Assembly (NCBI RefSeq): GCF_029626265.1
Contig: NZ_JARUBN010000002.1
Location: forward strand, 1 to 64,000
Reading direction: 5' to 3'
DNA length: 64,000 nt
Source of the DNA: Micromonospora sp. WMMD1102
Lineage (GTDB): Bacteria > Actinomycetota > Actinomycetes > Mycobacteriales > Micromonosporaceae
The notes beneath the pieces are model-generated. The model did no database searches and was not told where the DNA came from. It saw nothing but the letters and a program-made list of their open reading frames with translations. The position numbers and the translations under genes were made by a program. Position 1 is the stretch's first letter; each line of letters begins with the position of its first letter. Below, piece after piece: positions 41,720 to 50,974 of this stretch.

Positions 41720-41977
41720 GTGGTGACCAGCGAAAACGGCATCGTCAAGGCTGCCGCCGGTATCGCAGACCCGGCCGTCCGAGCCCGGCACTGCCAAGAG
41801 TTTCTGGTGAACGGCCGGGCGACCATCCGAGAGATGGAACGGCTCCGCGACGACGCGATCCGGGAAGCCCGCGCCGCCCGGCACCCGGAGGCGAAGACAG
41901 TCAACCGACTCGCCGAGTTCATCCGAACCCGCCGCAACGTCGTCGTTGACGCCCTACGCCACAGGGAGCGACCGTGA
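41720..41977 (+). CDS. HTH-like small phage protein
   Basis: 85 residues, GTG start. The sequence ARHCQEFLVNGRATIREMER followed by LRDDAIREARAAR reads as a helical DNA-binding fold. The 78 bases before it are rich in A and T (41680-41713), unusual here, and may hold a promoter. Confidence 0.5.
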   Translation: MVTSENGIVKAAAGIADPAVRARHCQEFLVNGRATIREMERLRDDAIREARAARHPEAKTVNRLAEFIRTRRNVVVDALRHRERP

Positions 41978-42219
41978 ACCTGCCGGAAGCAACCGAGCAC
42001 ATCGACGGCCCCGTCATCTGCCGCGCCCACTCGAAGATCCGTGAGGGCGTGGTTCGCGGAGTCTCGGAGAAGCGCCATCAGGTGCGGGTGGAGATGCGGT
42101 ACACGGCGACGCGCAACTACCAACTCTCCGGTCGGTGCGAGTGGTGGCATCCCAGCCGTCTGACAATCCCGCAGTGGTGGCTGGACAGGCAAGCCGAGCA
42201 AGAGGCGGTCGAGGCGTGA
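41974..42219 (+). CDS. Hypothetical phage protein
   Basis: 81 residues, GTG start overlapping the previous stop. A beta-barrel-like stretch (KIREGVVRGVSEKRHQVRVE) and several Trp residues near the end. No family recognised. Confidence 0.5.
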   Translation: MNLPEATEHIDGPVICRAHSKIREGVVRGVSEKRHQVRVEMRYTATRNYQLSGRCEWWHPSRLTIPQWWLDRQAEQEAVEA

Positions 42220-42431
42220 AGATCCGTAAGTGGCCACGTCGCTACGAGATCGAGGTGTCCGGCTGGCGCTACACCCGCCGCCTGCTGGTCGGCCTCCGTC
42301 GGGGTGAGTGGTGGATCGGCGCCCGCTACAACTTCCAGTGCGACTGGTGGGAGGTCGGCGCGTTCGGGCTGACGGTGTGTGTGCCGGCCGAGAAGACGCC
42401 ACGGCGAGCGATCGAAGTGAGGGCGACGTGA
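42216..42431 (+). CDS. Small basic phage protein
   Basis: 71 residues from the GTG at 42216. Rich in Arg and Trp (WPRRYEIEVSGWRYTRRLLV). Beta-rich. No family recognised. Confidence 0.5.
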   Translation: MKIRKWPRRYEIEVSGWRYTRRLLVGLRRGEWWIGARYNFQCDWWEVGAFGLTVCVPAEKTPRRAIEVRAT

Positions 42432-42736
42432 CCGACGACGCCAAGGTCCGCGACTGGCGTATCCGCGAGAACGAGCAGCACCGGCAGGCTGTGATGGACT
42501 GGCTGATTGAGAACGGGATCAACCCGAATGACGTGCCAATCAACACCATCGCGAGCGTTACCGATGGCAAGCTGACCATCTCGCTGTGGGTCGCGGATGA
42601 GCAGGGAAACCACCAGATCGACCCGGACAACCCTATCGAACTCGCCCGGCACACCATCACCGTGCCACTCAAGGTCCCGCCGACGTACCACGTCGAACTG
42701 TGGCTCGCCCCAACCTGCCCGACGTGCGGAAGGTGA
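42428..42736 (+). CDS. Hypothetical phage protein
   Basis: 102 residues from the GTG at 42428. A helical N-terminus (ENEQHRQAVMDWLIENGI) and a beta-rich rest ending in CPTCGR. No family recognised. Confidence 0.5.
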   Translation: MTDDAKVRDWRIRENEQHRQAVMDWLIENGINPNDVPINTIASVTDGKLTISLWVADEQGNHQIDPDNPIELARHTITVPLKVPPTYHVELWLAPTCPTCGR

Positions 42737-42739
42737 GGC

Positions 42740-43195
42740 ATGGGCGACACCAGTGAGATCCTGTCCTTCATTCGCGCCCGGCTCGACGAAGACGAGCAAG
42801 CAGCGATGAGGGCCGCCGGAACGTTCGGCGGCGATGCAGTATGGCGTCGGAACACCCTGGCAGACCCGGACTACCCCGCCGATCACGTGCTCGTCATCTT
42901 CCAGCGGGTGATTCCAGCAGGCTTGCCCGGAGATGACGAGGCGCCGCTACGGGTTGACGAACTCGACCACATTGCCGGCCACGACCCGGCGCGGGTACTG
43001 GCCGAGGTGAACGCCAAGCGGCGGATTCTCGAACGGCACCCGGGCGCGACAGCAACCGACGAATGCCCGGGTTGTAGCGCATGGCTCGACGGCACATGGC
43101 GCACCCCACCCGGCACCTTGTGCCCGGAGCAGGTGGACATGGCGCTGCCGTATGCCGGGCATGCCGACTACCGCCCCGAGTGGAGACCAACGTGA
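42740..43195 (+). CDS. DUF6221-like protein
   Basis: 151 residues. ILSFIRARLDEDEQAAMRA at the N-terminus and HIAGHDPARVLAEVNAKRRI near the middle are the hallmark blocks of DUF6221 proteins found in streptomycetes and their phages. The C-terminal part has CPGCSAW. Function unknown. Confidence 0.75.
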   Translation: MGDTSEILSFIRARLDEDEQAAMRAAGTFGGDAVWRRNTLADPDYPADHVLVIFQRVIPAGLPGDDEAPLRVDELDHIAGHDPARVLAEVNAKRRILERHPGATATDECPGCSAWLDGTWRTPPGTLCPEQVDMALPYAGHADYRPEWRPT

Positions 43196-44331
43196 GCGAC
43201 CTGCTGAACCGCATATCCGCTGCTGTCGATGGCCTCTGCCCCTGCGGTGCCCCACCGGCCGACGGCTCGGCGTACTGCTCCGACGACTGCCGCCCCACCC
43301 ACATCTCCGAAGACACTGACCAGCGCGAAGCCGGGGATCTCGCCACCCCGATGCGGTGGCGACCCGACCTCGTCACCGAAGCCGACGACACCGACCTGAT
43401 CCCACTCGGCACCGAAACCCTCGGCTACCGGGGCCGCTTCCACGCCCAACTGTTCGAGCACCGCAGCAACCCGGACAGGTGGCATCTCCGACTCGACGAC
43501 GGACACCGGTTCGTCGGCTGCGACCTGGACGGGGCGGGCGGCCGACAGGATCCGATCACCGACGGCTTGCGGGAGCGGGTCATGGACGCGTGGCAACGGC
43601 TCGAACGTGAGCTGGTCAACCCACGTCACATCGAACTGGATAACACTGACCCATTCGCGGACGTGATGCCGCCACGCGACACACCCCGCAGCGACCTGTT
43701 CACCTGGACGCGTCGGTGCCGTGCCTGCGGTCGGAGGTCCCAGCCAGTCGTCGGACACCGCGTCCGACTGACCGACCCTGCGCGGGTCTACAGCATCAGC
43801 AGCATTACCGACCTCGGCGCTGATCTCATCGAAGACATTGAAACCTGTGACCTGTGCGTGCACTGCCGGACGCCATTTCGCGGACCGTCGCTTGCGGCCG
43901 TCGTCTACTACCCGGACGACGCGGGAAGCGTGGAGTTCGGCATCGTTGCCCGACTGGTTCTTCGCTCACCACAGCACCAGCGGGAACGAGTCGTCACCGA
44001 TCGGGAACTCGCCGGGTTTCCTAGCAGCCCCCGCGAGCTAGTCGAGTGGATCTGGGACGAGATGGAGCGATCCCTACTTCGGCTGACCGACAGCGAACCC
44101 TCAACCGTGCCGCCATCGCAGCCGTCGAGTCGAGTCTTCTTCGCCCCACCCGGCACCGACCCCGTCTCCCCGGCCGACAACGGGCAGTGGGCTGAGGCCA
44201 CCGCCTACCTCACCGACGATGGACTTGCTGCTGCCGTCGGCTTGTCGCCGCCGATGGGCCGCGATGAGGTCATGGCCCGCTTCCGAGAGGCGTACGAGCG
44301 AGCACGGACACGCAGCCGGGGCCAGCAATAG
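43192..44331 (+). CDS. Large hypothetical phage protein with zinc sites
   Basis: 379 residues from the GTG at 43192. The N-terminus has a zinc cluster (LCPCGAPPADGSAYCSDDC). Residues about 180-225 contain CRACGRRS and a later CDLCVHC, a second zinc ribbon. The middle contains a Trp-rich block (RSNPDRWHLRLDDGHRFVGC). No named family. Confidence 0.55.
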   Translation: MSDLLNRISAAVDGLCPCGAPPADGSAYCSDDCRPTHISEDTDQREAGDLATPMRWRPDLVTEADDTDLIPLGTETLGYRGRFHAQLFEHRSNPDRWHLRLDDGHRFVGCDLDGAGGRQDPITDGLRERVMDAWQRLERELVNPRHIELDNTDPFADVMPPRDTPRSDLFTWTRRCRACGRRSQPVVGHRVRLTDPARVYSISSITDLGADLIEDIETCDLCVHCRTPFRGPSLAAVVYYPDDAGSVEFGIVARLVLRSPQHQRERVVTDRELAGFPSSPRELVEWIWDEMERSLLRLTDSEPSTVPPSQPSSRVFFAPPGTDPVSPADNGQWAEATAYLTDDGLAAAVGLSPPMGRDEVMARFREAYERARTRSRGQQ

Positions 44332-44334
44332 CGG

Positions 44335-44367
44335 AGGGGCGCCCGGCCCGCCAGCCCAGACGCCCCT
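44335..44367 (+). terminator. Possible terminator hairpin before the late region
   Basis: AGGGGCG (44335-44341) and CGCCCCT (44361-44367) form a 7-bp stem with a 19-base loop, four bases after the stop of the large hypothetical gene. The loop is long, so the call is weak. It would separate early from late transcription. Confidence 0.3.
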
Positions 44368-44444
44368 ACCGATCCCCCCACGACACGACACGGGTTGATC
44401 CACATCGACTGTAGCCGCACGCTGCACCGGAGGAGATCAGCCCG

Positions 44445-45224
44445 ATGGACACCACCACCCCCACCGACCGCCTCTGCGTCTCCGCCGAACGATGCCGCGC
44501 CTACGACCACCTGACCCGACAACCCGCCTACGTCGGCCCGGCCTACCTGTGCGACGCCTGCCTCACCGCAGCCACCCGCGACGTCCGCACGTTGGTCTAC
44601 GACTACATCGACCTCGAACAGCTCCAAATTCCCACCCTGTCGCAGGCCCTCGACGCCCAACCACGAGGCAAAGCCGGCCCGCCGATGCCGCTCCGCGCCG
44701 AACCAGAGGCGCTACAGGCCGAGATCCACCACGTCACCACCCTGTGGGCCGACGAACTCCGCCGCGAACACCGACTCCACAACCGCCAACGGGCCTACCT
44801 CGTCGGGGCGTGGCACACCACCAGCAGCAACCCGCCACCACCGCCCCGCAGGCTTCCCGGCGGCGAAGTCCAGGAAGCCGTCAACACCCTCACCCCACGC
44901 CTTCACGACCTCGCCGCACTCAGCCCGCGCACCGTCTTCCCATCCGGCGTAGACAGCACCCCTGAGGACATGGCCGGCTGGGAAGCGATCCACCACCTGC
45001 AACACCTCCGAGCCCGCGCCCGCTCCATGCTCGGCCGCACCCGCCGTACCCGACAACTTCCCGGCACCTGCTCAACCTGCGGCGGCAACCTCCACCAAGA
45101 CGAACCCCGCTACGAACAAGACCCCTGCGATGTCTACTGCGCCAGTTGCGACAGCCAGTGGACCCACGAGCAGTACGAGCAATACGTGGGTCTCATGCTC
45201 GCCCTCCCCCGGACCCGCGCATGA
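44445..45224 (+). CDS. Phage protein with N- and C-terminal zinc sites
   Basis: 259 residues, ATG with GGAGGAG upstream. The N-terminus has a zinc pair (CVSAERC, CDACL); the C-terminus has CSTCGGNLHQ and CASCDSQW. A helical Pro-rich middle lies between. The type is common in Streptomyces phages. Function unknown; codon choice (NNC-rich) differs from the NNG-rich genes further upstream. Confidence 0.55.
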   Translation: MDTTTPTDRLCVSAERCRAYDHLTRQPAYVGPAYLCDACLTAATRDVRTLVYDYIDLEQLQIPTLSQALDAQPRGKAGPPMPLRAEPEALQAEIHHVTTLWADELRREHRLHNRQRAYLVGAWHTTSSNPPPPPRRLPGGEVQEAVNTLTPRLHDLAALSPRTVFPSGVDSTPEDMAGWEAIHHLQHLRARARSMLGRTRRTRQLPGTCSTCGGNLHQDEPRYEQDPCDVYCASCDSQWTHEQYEQYVGLMLALPRTRA

Positions 45225-45646
45225 ACCCCGACTTTGATCGGCAACCCCAACGCAACCCGTGGCCGTTCCCCGGCGACACCGAACTCCAACGCGCCCGCCG
45301 ATACGTCCACGCCTACCGACAACACCTCAAAACTGCCAACCCAGACCTGTGCGCCGCCCTCGACGACGCCGCCCGCTCCTACGGCGACCACTGGGTCTGC
45401 GGCGGACTCCTCACCATCCCCGACGATCAGCTCATCACCACCGACCAAGCGGCCGAACTTGCCGGCGTCGACTCGGAGACAGTCCGGCAGTGGCGCAAAC
45501 GCGGCTACCTCTCCCGCAACGGGAACCGCGAATACCTACAGGTCAAAGGACTATCCGAACGACGGCGGCCGATGTTCCGCGCCAGCGACATCAAAGAGAT
45601 CGCCGAAACGACCAGGTGGCGCAGGACAACACGCACCACCACATGA
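45221..45646 (+). CDS. HTH (MerR/excisionase-like) regulator
   Basis: 141 residues from the ATG at 45221. The C-terminal half is a MerR-like helix-turn-helix with wing (ITTDQAAELAGVDSETVRQW, then RKRGYLSRNG). It directly precedes the packaging genes and may control late transcription. Confidence 0.7.
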   Translation: MNPDFDRQPQRNPWPFPGDTELQRARRYVHAYRQHLKTANPDLCAALDDAARSYGDHWVCGGLLTIPDDQLITTDQAAELAGVDSETVRQWRKRGYLSRNGNREYLQVKGLSERRRPMFRASDIKEIAETTRWRRTTRTTT

Positions 45647-45665
45647 TCCCCACACAGGTGGGACC

Positions 45666-45884
45666 GTGCTATCTTCCGCACAAGCCGAAGTGTCTCTTCG
45701 GCCAGATTCGGAATCTCCGCCCGTGCGAACAGACCACGCCGGAGGTGCCAATGTCCCCCCGGATCCGCCGAGCCCACAAGACATCCTCGGCCCCTCCTGT
45801 CCGGCAATCACCTCGGCGAGCACCGAACTGCTGACGTCCTCGCAGGTTCACGAGAAGCAGGGCAAGGACGGCAAACGGTCATGA
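45666..45884 (+). CDS. Small hypothetical protein before the terminase
   Basis: 72 residues from the GTG at 45666; its stop overlaps the next ATG as ATGA, which is the best evidence for it. Pro- and Ser-rich, with no fold suggested. A competing frame (45643-45834, 63 residues) overlaps it. Which of the two is used cannot be settled here. Confidence 0.4.
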   Translation: MLSSAQAEVSLRPDSESPPVRTDHAGGANVPPDPPSPQDILGPSCPAITSASTELLTSSQVHEKQGKDGKRS

Positions 45885-46561
45885 CAGCAGTCGATGAAGG
45901 CAAGGAGCATGACAAGCGCCTCTGCCTCGGCAAGAAGCGCATGAAGCAGCGCCCCGGCGCCAAGACTGGGAAAAATCCGGTCTTCGACGACGCAGGCAAC
46001 GAGCTGTGCACGCGCCCCGCCGGCTGGGGAACTTCGCACCCCGGGATCGGAAAGTGCAAACTTCATGGCGGCAACACACCGGATCACGTGACGCACGGGC
46101 AGAAGGAACGAGCCCGGCAAGCGGTCGCCACATTCGGCCTCCCTCGCCAGGTCGACCCCCGCGACGCGCTCCTTGAAGAGGTGTACCGCACAGCCGGCGC
46201 CGTTGACTGGCTCCACCAGCAGGTGCAGGCGCTCCGAGCCGACGACGTCATCTGGGGCAAGGCCGAAGAGGTCGAGAAGCAGGCTGGCGAGTTCCCTGGC
46301 ACCGACACGACGAGCAAGGCTGCCGTCCACGTCTGGGTGCAACTGTGGCAGGCGGAGCGGGCTCATCTGGTCAAGGTGGCGAAAGAGGCGATTTCGGCGG
46401 GTATTGAAGAGCGCCGTGTTCGTCTCGCCGAGCAGCAAGGCGCGCTCCTCGCTGGTGCGATCCGGGCGATCCTCGGGGATCTCGATTTGTCGCCGGAGCA
46501 GCAGACGCGGGCGGCGCAGGTGGTGCCGTTCCGGCTGCGTGAGGTTGCCGCAGCCGCCTAG
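45881..46561 (+). CDS. Putative terminase small subunit
   Basis: 226 residues. The N-terminal block ELCTRPAGWGTSHPGIGKCK and LHGGNTP is a zinc-like Cys/His knuckle found in actinophage small terminases. The rest is helical (RDALLEEVYRTAGAVDWLHQ). It sits directly before the large subunit and would recognise phage DNA for packaging. Confidence 0.7.
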   Translation: MTAVDEGKEHDKRLCLGKKRMKQRPGAKTGKNPVFDDAGNELCTRPAGWGTSHPGIGKCKLHGGNTPDHVTHGQKERARQAVATFGLPRQVDPRDALLEEVYRTAGAVDWLHQQVQALRADDVIWGKAEEVEKQAGEFPGTDTTSKAAVHVWVQLWQAERAHLVKVAKEAISAGIEERRVRLAEQQGALLAGAIRAILGDLDLSPEQQTRAAQVVPFRLREVAAAA

Positions 46562-46635
46562 CTCATCCGTCCGAACGATCCCACAGTGGTACGTGGGGTC
46601 CGTGCCGATAGCCGTACTTTCGGTCAGGTGATGGT

Positions 46636-48138
46636 GTGACCGTCGCCCCGATCTCGCCATGGGAAGCCGCCGCCCGCATGTTCGAGCCGGCGCCACCACC
46701 CGAGGAGCGGCAACCGCTTTGGCGCACTCCGGGTGAGATGGCTAAGGCACTGGACCGCAAGACGGTACAGACGCCTGCGCTGGACCTGATCGACGCGAGC
46801 TTGGTGGACGTAGCCGAAGGCCGCTGTGACCGGTTGATGATCTCACTCGCACCGCAGGAAGGGAAGTCGGAGCGGGCATCCAGGCGCTTCCCAACCTGGA
46901 TGCTTCACCGCAACCCGGACCTGCGCATCGCGATCGTCTCGTTCGCCCACCGCCGCGCCCGAAAATGGGGCCGGTCGATCCGCAACGACATCTCCCAACA
47001 CTCCGACCTGCTCAACCTCAGCGTCGACCCGTCGTCGTCCGCCGCCGACGAGTGGCGAATAGCTGGCCACATCGGCGGGGTTTACACCGTCGGAATCACC
47101 GGCGCACTGACCGGCGAGGCCGTCGACCTGCTGATCATCGATGACCCCTACCGAGACGGCAAACAGGCCGACAGTCCCGCATGGAAAGAAGTCGTTGAGG
47201 GGTTCTGGGAAGAGGTTGCCATCCCCCGCCTCGGACCTGGGGTCGCAGTCCTCATCATCCAAACCCGATGGCGGCACGACGACCTGACGGGATGGCTTCA
47301 AAAGCGCGAGGATGGCACCGACTGGCGCGTCATCAACATCCCAGCCCAAGCTGACCACGATCCGGCGAAAGGCGAGGTCGACCCGCTCGGCCGCGATCCG
47401 GGCGAGTATCTGATCTCGACGCGGGGTCGTACGCCTGAGCAGTGGGAGCAGCGGAAGCGGGAGATGGGCGCCCGCGCGTGGACCGCACTGTGTCAGGGCC
47501 GTCCGTCCCCGGCCGAGGGCAACATCTTCCAGCGCGAGTGGTGGCAGTTCTACGAGCAGCCCCAGTGGGTCGAGCGTGTCGACGGATCGCGCGTTGTGCA
47601 CTCCTTCGACGAAGTCCTGACCTCGTGGGATATGACGTTCAAGGACACTGAAGGCACCGACTACGTGTGCGGCCAGGTGTGGGGCCGACGCGGCGCCCAC
47701 GCGTACCTGCTCGACCAAGTTCACCGCCGGATGACGTTCGTCGAAACCTGCCAAGCGGTACGGACGCTGGCTGCGCGCTGGCCGCAATCGGCGGCGAAGC
47801 TCGTCGAGGACAAGGCCAACGGGACAGCGGTCATCAACTTCTTGTCCCGGACTGTCCCCGGGTTGATCCCGGTCGAGCCGGACGGGTCGAAAACCGCACG
47901 CGCCGCTGCCGTGTCGCCGTTCGTCGAAGCCGGGAATGTGTTCCTGCCGGCGCCCGAGATCGCGCCGTGGGTAGACGATCTGATCGAGGAAGCGGCTGGG
48001 TTCCCGGCTGCCGCCCACGATGACCGGGTGGACGCAATGTCGCAGGCGCTGAACCGACTGCTACTCAACCCGCTGTTGCTCGACGACAGCATCGTCGAGC
48101 CTGAAGACGAGTTCGATGAGCTGATCTCACCGGTTTGA
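46636..48138 (+). CDS. Terminase large subunit
   Basis: 500 residues, GTG start. The ATPase has a deviant Walker A, LAPQEGKSE at residues 71-79, and a Walker B with acidic pair in DLLIIDDPYRDG near residue 170. The C-terminal nuclease region includes SWDMTFKDTEGTDYVCG and HDDRVDAMSQALN, giving the metal Asp residues. It translocates and cuts the phage genome. Confidence 0.93.
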   Translation: MTVAPISPWEAAARMFEPAPPPEERQPLWRTPGEMAKALDRKTVQTPALDLIDASLVDVAEGRCDRLMISLAPQEGKSERASRRFPTWMLHRNPDLRIAIVSFAHRRARKWGRSIRNDISQHSDLLNLSVDPSSSAADEWRIAGHIGGVYTVGITGALTGEAVDLLIIDDPYRDGKQADSPAWKEVVEGFWEEVAIPRLGPGVAVLIIQTRWRHDDLTGWLQKREDGTDWRVINIPAQADHDPAKGEVDPLGRDPGEYLISTRGRTPEQWEQRKREMGARAWTALCQGRPSPAEGNIFQREWWQFYEQPQWVERVDGSRVVHSFDEVLTSWDMTFKDTEGTDYVCGQVWGRRGAHAYLLDQVHRRMTFVETCQAVRTLAARWPQSAAKLVEDKANGTAVINFLSRTVPGLIPVEPDGSKTARAAAVSPFVEAGNVFLPAPEIAPWVDDLIEEAAGFPAAAHDDRVDAMSQALNRLLLNPLLLDDSIVEPEDEFDELISPV

Positions 48139-48150
48139 TGGGGGTGACCG

Positions 48151-49845
48151 GTGTCGCCGACCATCACCACTCGCCGCTCCCGCCTTCGCGAGGCCGAACA
48201 GCAGGTTGCTGCCCTGTCGGAGCAGAATGCCGGCCTGGTCGGCACCGTCCAACTGCTTGAGGAGTCCGTCGCTGAGCTTCAGCTTGCGATGGAGGACGTC
48301 GGCTGGACGCGGATGCTCGCCGCCGCCGAGCAGGAGTTCACCCGCGACGGGTTGGTGCGGATCACTGCCGGCTGCCGTCTGTTCGCGGTCAAGAACCCGC
48401 TGATCGTGCGCGGATTGCAGCTCCGTCAGGCGTACGTGTTCGGGCAGGGTGTCGAGATTTCGGCCCGCGCGAACGGCAAGAATCGGGAGAACTCGCGAGA
48501 GCAGGATGTGCAGGCGGTTGTCCGGGCGTTTCTTGACGACGCCGGGAACCGTCAGGCGCTCACTGACGCGTCGGCGCAGATCCGCAACGAACGTGCCCTG
48601 GGCACGGACGGGAACCTGTTCTTCGCCCTGTGGACGAAACCGTCGACCGGCTGGGTGCAGGTGCGAACTCTGCCGTGGGACGAGATTCAGGATGTGATCC
48701 GGAACCCGCAGGACGCGTCGGAGCCGTGGTTTTACAAGCGGGTGTGGCATGAGGAAACGGTCGACTACACGACCGGGTTGCCGAAGACGGAAACGCAGAC
48801 CGCCTACTATCCGGCGCTCGGCTACCGGCCTACTGGACGGAACCGGCCGCGCACGATCGGCGGCCACAAGGTGCACTGGGATGCCCCGGTCCGGCATGTG
48901 AAGGTCAACGACCAGCAGGGGTGGAAGTTCGGCATCGGCGACGCCTACGCCGCCCTGGACTGGGCGCGGGCGTACAAGGAGTTCCTCGAAGCGTGGGCCA
49001 CCCTGGTCAAGGCGCTCAGCCGGTTCGCGTACCGGATGACGGCCAAGGGTAGCCAGCGGGCCCAAGCGAAGACTCGTCTTGCCGCCGCCCCACCTCGTGA
49101 CCCGCACACCGGCAACCCGCAGGAGGCCGGCGCGACAGCGATCCTGCCGCCGGACATGCTGTTGGAGGCGGTGCCGAAGACCGGGGCGACGATCGACTCC
49201 GAGTCTGGGCGTCCCCTCGCCGCGATGGTCGCCGCCGCGTTGGGTGTGCCGGTGACGATGCTTCTCGGCGACCCGGGTGTCACGGGTGCGCGGGCGACGG
49301 CAGAGACGCTGGATCAGCCGACCGAACTGGTGATGCAGCAGCGGCAGCAGGTGTGGACCGAAGTACTGCGGGACATTGTCGGCTATGTGATCGCGGAGGC
49401 GGTCCGGGCGACGAAGGGCCAGTTGACGGGTCGGATCGAGGTGGACCCGGTGACCGGCCGCGAGGTTGTCACCCTGGACGGGGACACGGCGGCAACGGTT
49501 GAGATCACCTGGCCCGACCTCGACGACGTGGATCCGAAGGCGCTTGTTGAGGCGATCAAACTCGCGTCCGATACGGGCACCGTTCCGCCGGAGACCATTC
49601 TCCGTCTGCTGCTGACCGCCTTGGGTGCCCGGGACGTGGACGAGATTGTTGACCGGCTCATCGGCGACGACGGCGAGTTCCAGTGGCCGACAACTCCAGG
49701 GCTGGGTGGGCAGGCGGTAGACGCGGCCCGTAGTGGGGGCGATCCGGCTACCGTCGGTGCGGGGCGGATGACACCAACTGACCCGGACCCACCCACAGGC
49801 GATCTGGAAACCGCGCCGACCCGCGAGGATTCCGAGTCGGGGTGA
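48151..49845 (+). CDS. Portal protein
   Basis: 564 residues, GTG start. Portal features: an N-terminal coiled stretch (LREAEQQVAALSEQNAGLV), a core with VQVRTLPWDEIQDVIRNPQD and WDAPVRHVKVNDQQGWKFGI, and a helical region ending the clip and stem (ALGVPVTMLLGDPG, ATAETLDQPTELVMQQRQQV). It forms the 12-fold DNA gate at one capsid vertex and follows the large terminase. Confidence 0.88.
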   Translation: MSPTITTRRSRLREAEQQVAALSEQNAGLVGTVQLLEESVAELQLAMEDVGWTRMLAAAEQEFTRDGLVRITAGCRLFAVKNPLIVRGLQLRQAYVFGQGVEISARANGKNRENSREQDVQAVVRAFLDDAGNRQALTDASAQIRNERALGTDGNLFFALWTKPSTGWVQVRTLPWDEIQDVIRNPQDASEPWFYKRVWHEETVDYTTGLPKTETQTAYYPALGYRPTGRNRPRTIGGHKVHWDAPVRHVKVNDQQGWKFGIGDAYAALDWARAYKEFLEAWATLVKALSRFAYRMTAKGSQRAQAKTRLAAAPPRDPHTGNPQEAGATAILPPDMLLEAVPKTGATIDSESGRPLAAMVAAALGVPVTMLLGDPGVTGARATAETLDQPTELVMQQRQQVWTEVLRDIVGYVIAEAVRATKGQLTGRIEVDPVTGREVVTLDGDTAATVEITWPDLDDVDPKALVEAIKLASDTGTVPPETILRLLLTALGARDVDEIVDRLIGDDGEFQWPTTPGLGGQAVDAARSGGDPATVGAGRMTPTDPDPPTGDLETAPTREDSESG

Positions 49846-49848
49846 CCG

Positions 49849-50928
49849 GTGGCCATCACTCCGGACACCGTCCAACAGGTGCGGGCACTCGTCACCGACG
49901 TCGGCGGGCACGTCGATGGCACGGTTCGCATCCTTACCGAGGCGTGGCTACGGGCGTGGAACGAACTCGAACCAGCATGGCAGGCAGCGGTCGGTGAGGT
50001 AGTGGCTGTCGCTGCGGCTACGAGCCGCTGGCCGTCGCCGTGGGAGTTGGCGCGGATCGACGCCATCGCATCCGCTGTGGTTCGCACCGAGCAGGCGTTG
50101 GCGCTACTGGCGGTCGAGGCGGGCCTTGTTGCCGGAGCTGCGGTCGCACCTGTTGTCGCGGCGACGACGGCAGCGGAACCGGTGCTGATCGCCTCGCAGT
50201 TACCGGCCGCGTTGGCTGCCGCCGCCGCTGCCGAGTACGCGGCCCGGGTTCTGCCGTCGGCCCTCGATGTGATCGTGCGCCGCACCTCGGAGCAGATCAC
50301 CTCCCTGACCCGACCACTGTCGGATGAGGCGCAGGAGGCGGTACGCCGGGCGCTGATCCGAGGGATCGCGGTCGGCGACAACCCGGTGGTGGCGGCCCGG
50401 GACATGGTCCGTCGGGTTGAGGGTGCGTTCAACGGCGGCCTGGCCAGGGCTATCAACGTGGCGCGGACCGAGATGGTCGGCGCCTACCGGGAGACGTCCC
50501 GTTACATCCACGAGGCGAACGCCGATGTCCTCGCCGGCTGGATCTGGTGGTCGGCGTTGCAGCCGAACACGTGTCCTGGTTGCTGGTCGATGCACGGCCG
50601 GGAGTTTCCAGTCGACACCTCGGGTCCGGACGATCACCAGTCTGGAAGGTGTGCCCGGCTTCCGAAGGTGAAGCCGTGGACGGAACTCGGCATCCACGAC
50701 GTGGATGAGCCTGCCGGCCTGACGCCGGACGCGAGGGCACGGTTTGCCGCACTCCCCCGCGCCCAACAGGTGGCGGTGATGGGGCGGGCAAGACTGGCGC
50801 TACTCGACGCCTACCCGGACCTATGGGACGACCTCGCCGTGCGTCGGGAGAACCCGAACTGGCGCCCGTCGTACGCGGTCCGGCCGGTACGGGACCTGCA
50901 AGCCATCGCCCGCCGTCGCGCCGCATAG
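49849..50928 (+). CDS. MuF-like minor capsid / head morphogenesis protein
   Basis: 359 residues, GTG start three bases after portal. A helical, Ala-rich N-terminal half leads to the phage Mu gpF-like domain (ARAINVARTEMVGAYRETSR, then WWSALQPNTCPGCWSMHGRE). The CxxC and later Cys may bind zinc. Such proteins attach to the portal during head assembly. Confidence 0.82.
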   Translation: MAITPDTVQQVRALVTDVGGHVDGTVRILTEAWLRAWNELEPAWQAAVGEVVAVAAATSRWPSPWELARIDAIASAVVRTEQALALLAVEAGLVAGAAVAPVVAATTAAEPVLIASQLPAALAAAAAAEYAARVLPSALDVIVRRTSEQITSLTRPLSDEAQEAVRRALIRGIAVGDNPVVAARDMVRRVEGAFNGGLARAINVARTEMVGAYRETSRYIHEANADVLAGWIWWSALQPNTCPGCWSMHGREFPVDTSGPDDHQSGRCARLPKVKPWTELGIHDVDEPAGLTPDARARFAALPRAQQVAVMGRARLALLDAYPDLWDDLAVRRENPNWRPSYAVRPVRDLQAIARRRAA

Positions 50929-50974
50929 CCCCCGATCGAACCCCTGCTGCTCGCACCCGTCGGGAGGAGTTGTC

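Noticed and set aside
41653..42855. 400-residue minus-strand frame across several small genes
   Set aside because: It covers four to five coupled plus-strand genes; the translation is low-complexity and shows no domain.
46843..48018. 391-residue minus-strand frame opposite the large terminase
   Set aside because: Antisense to a clear terminase with Walker and nuclease motifs; no recognisable protein.
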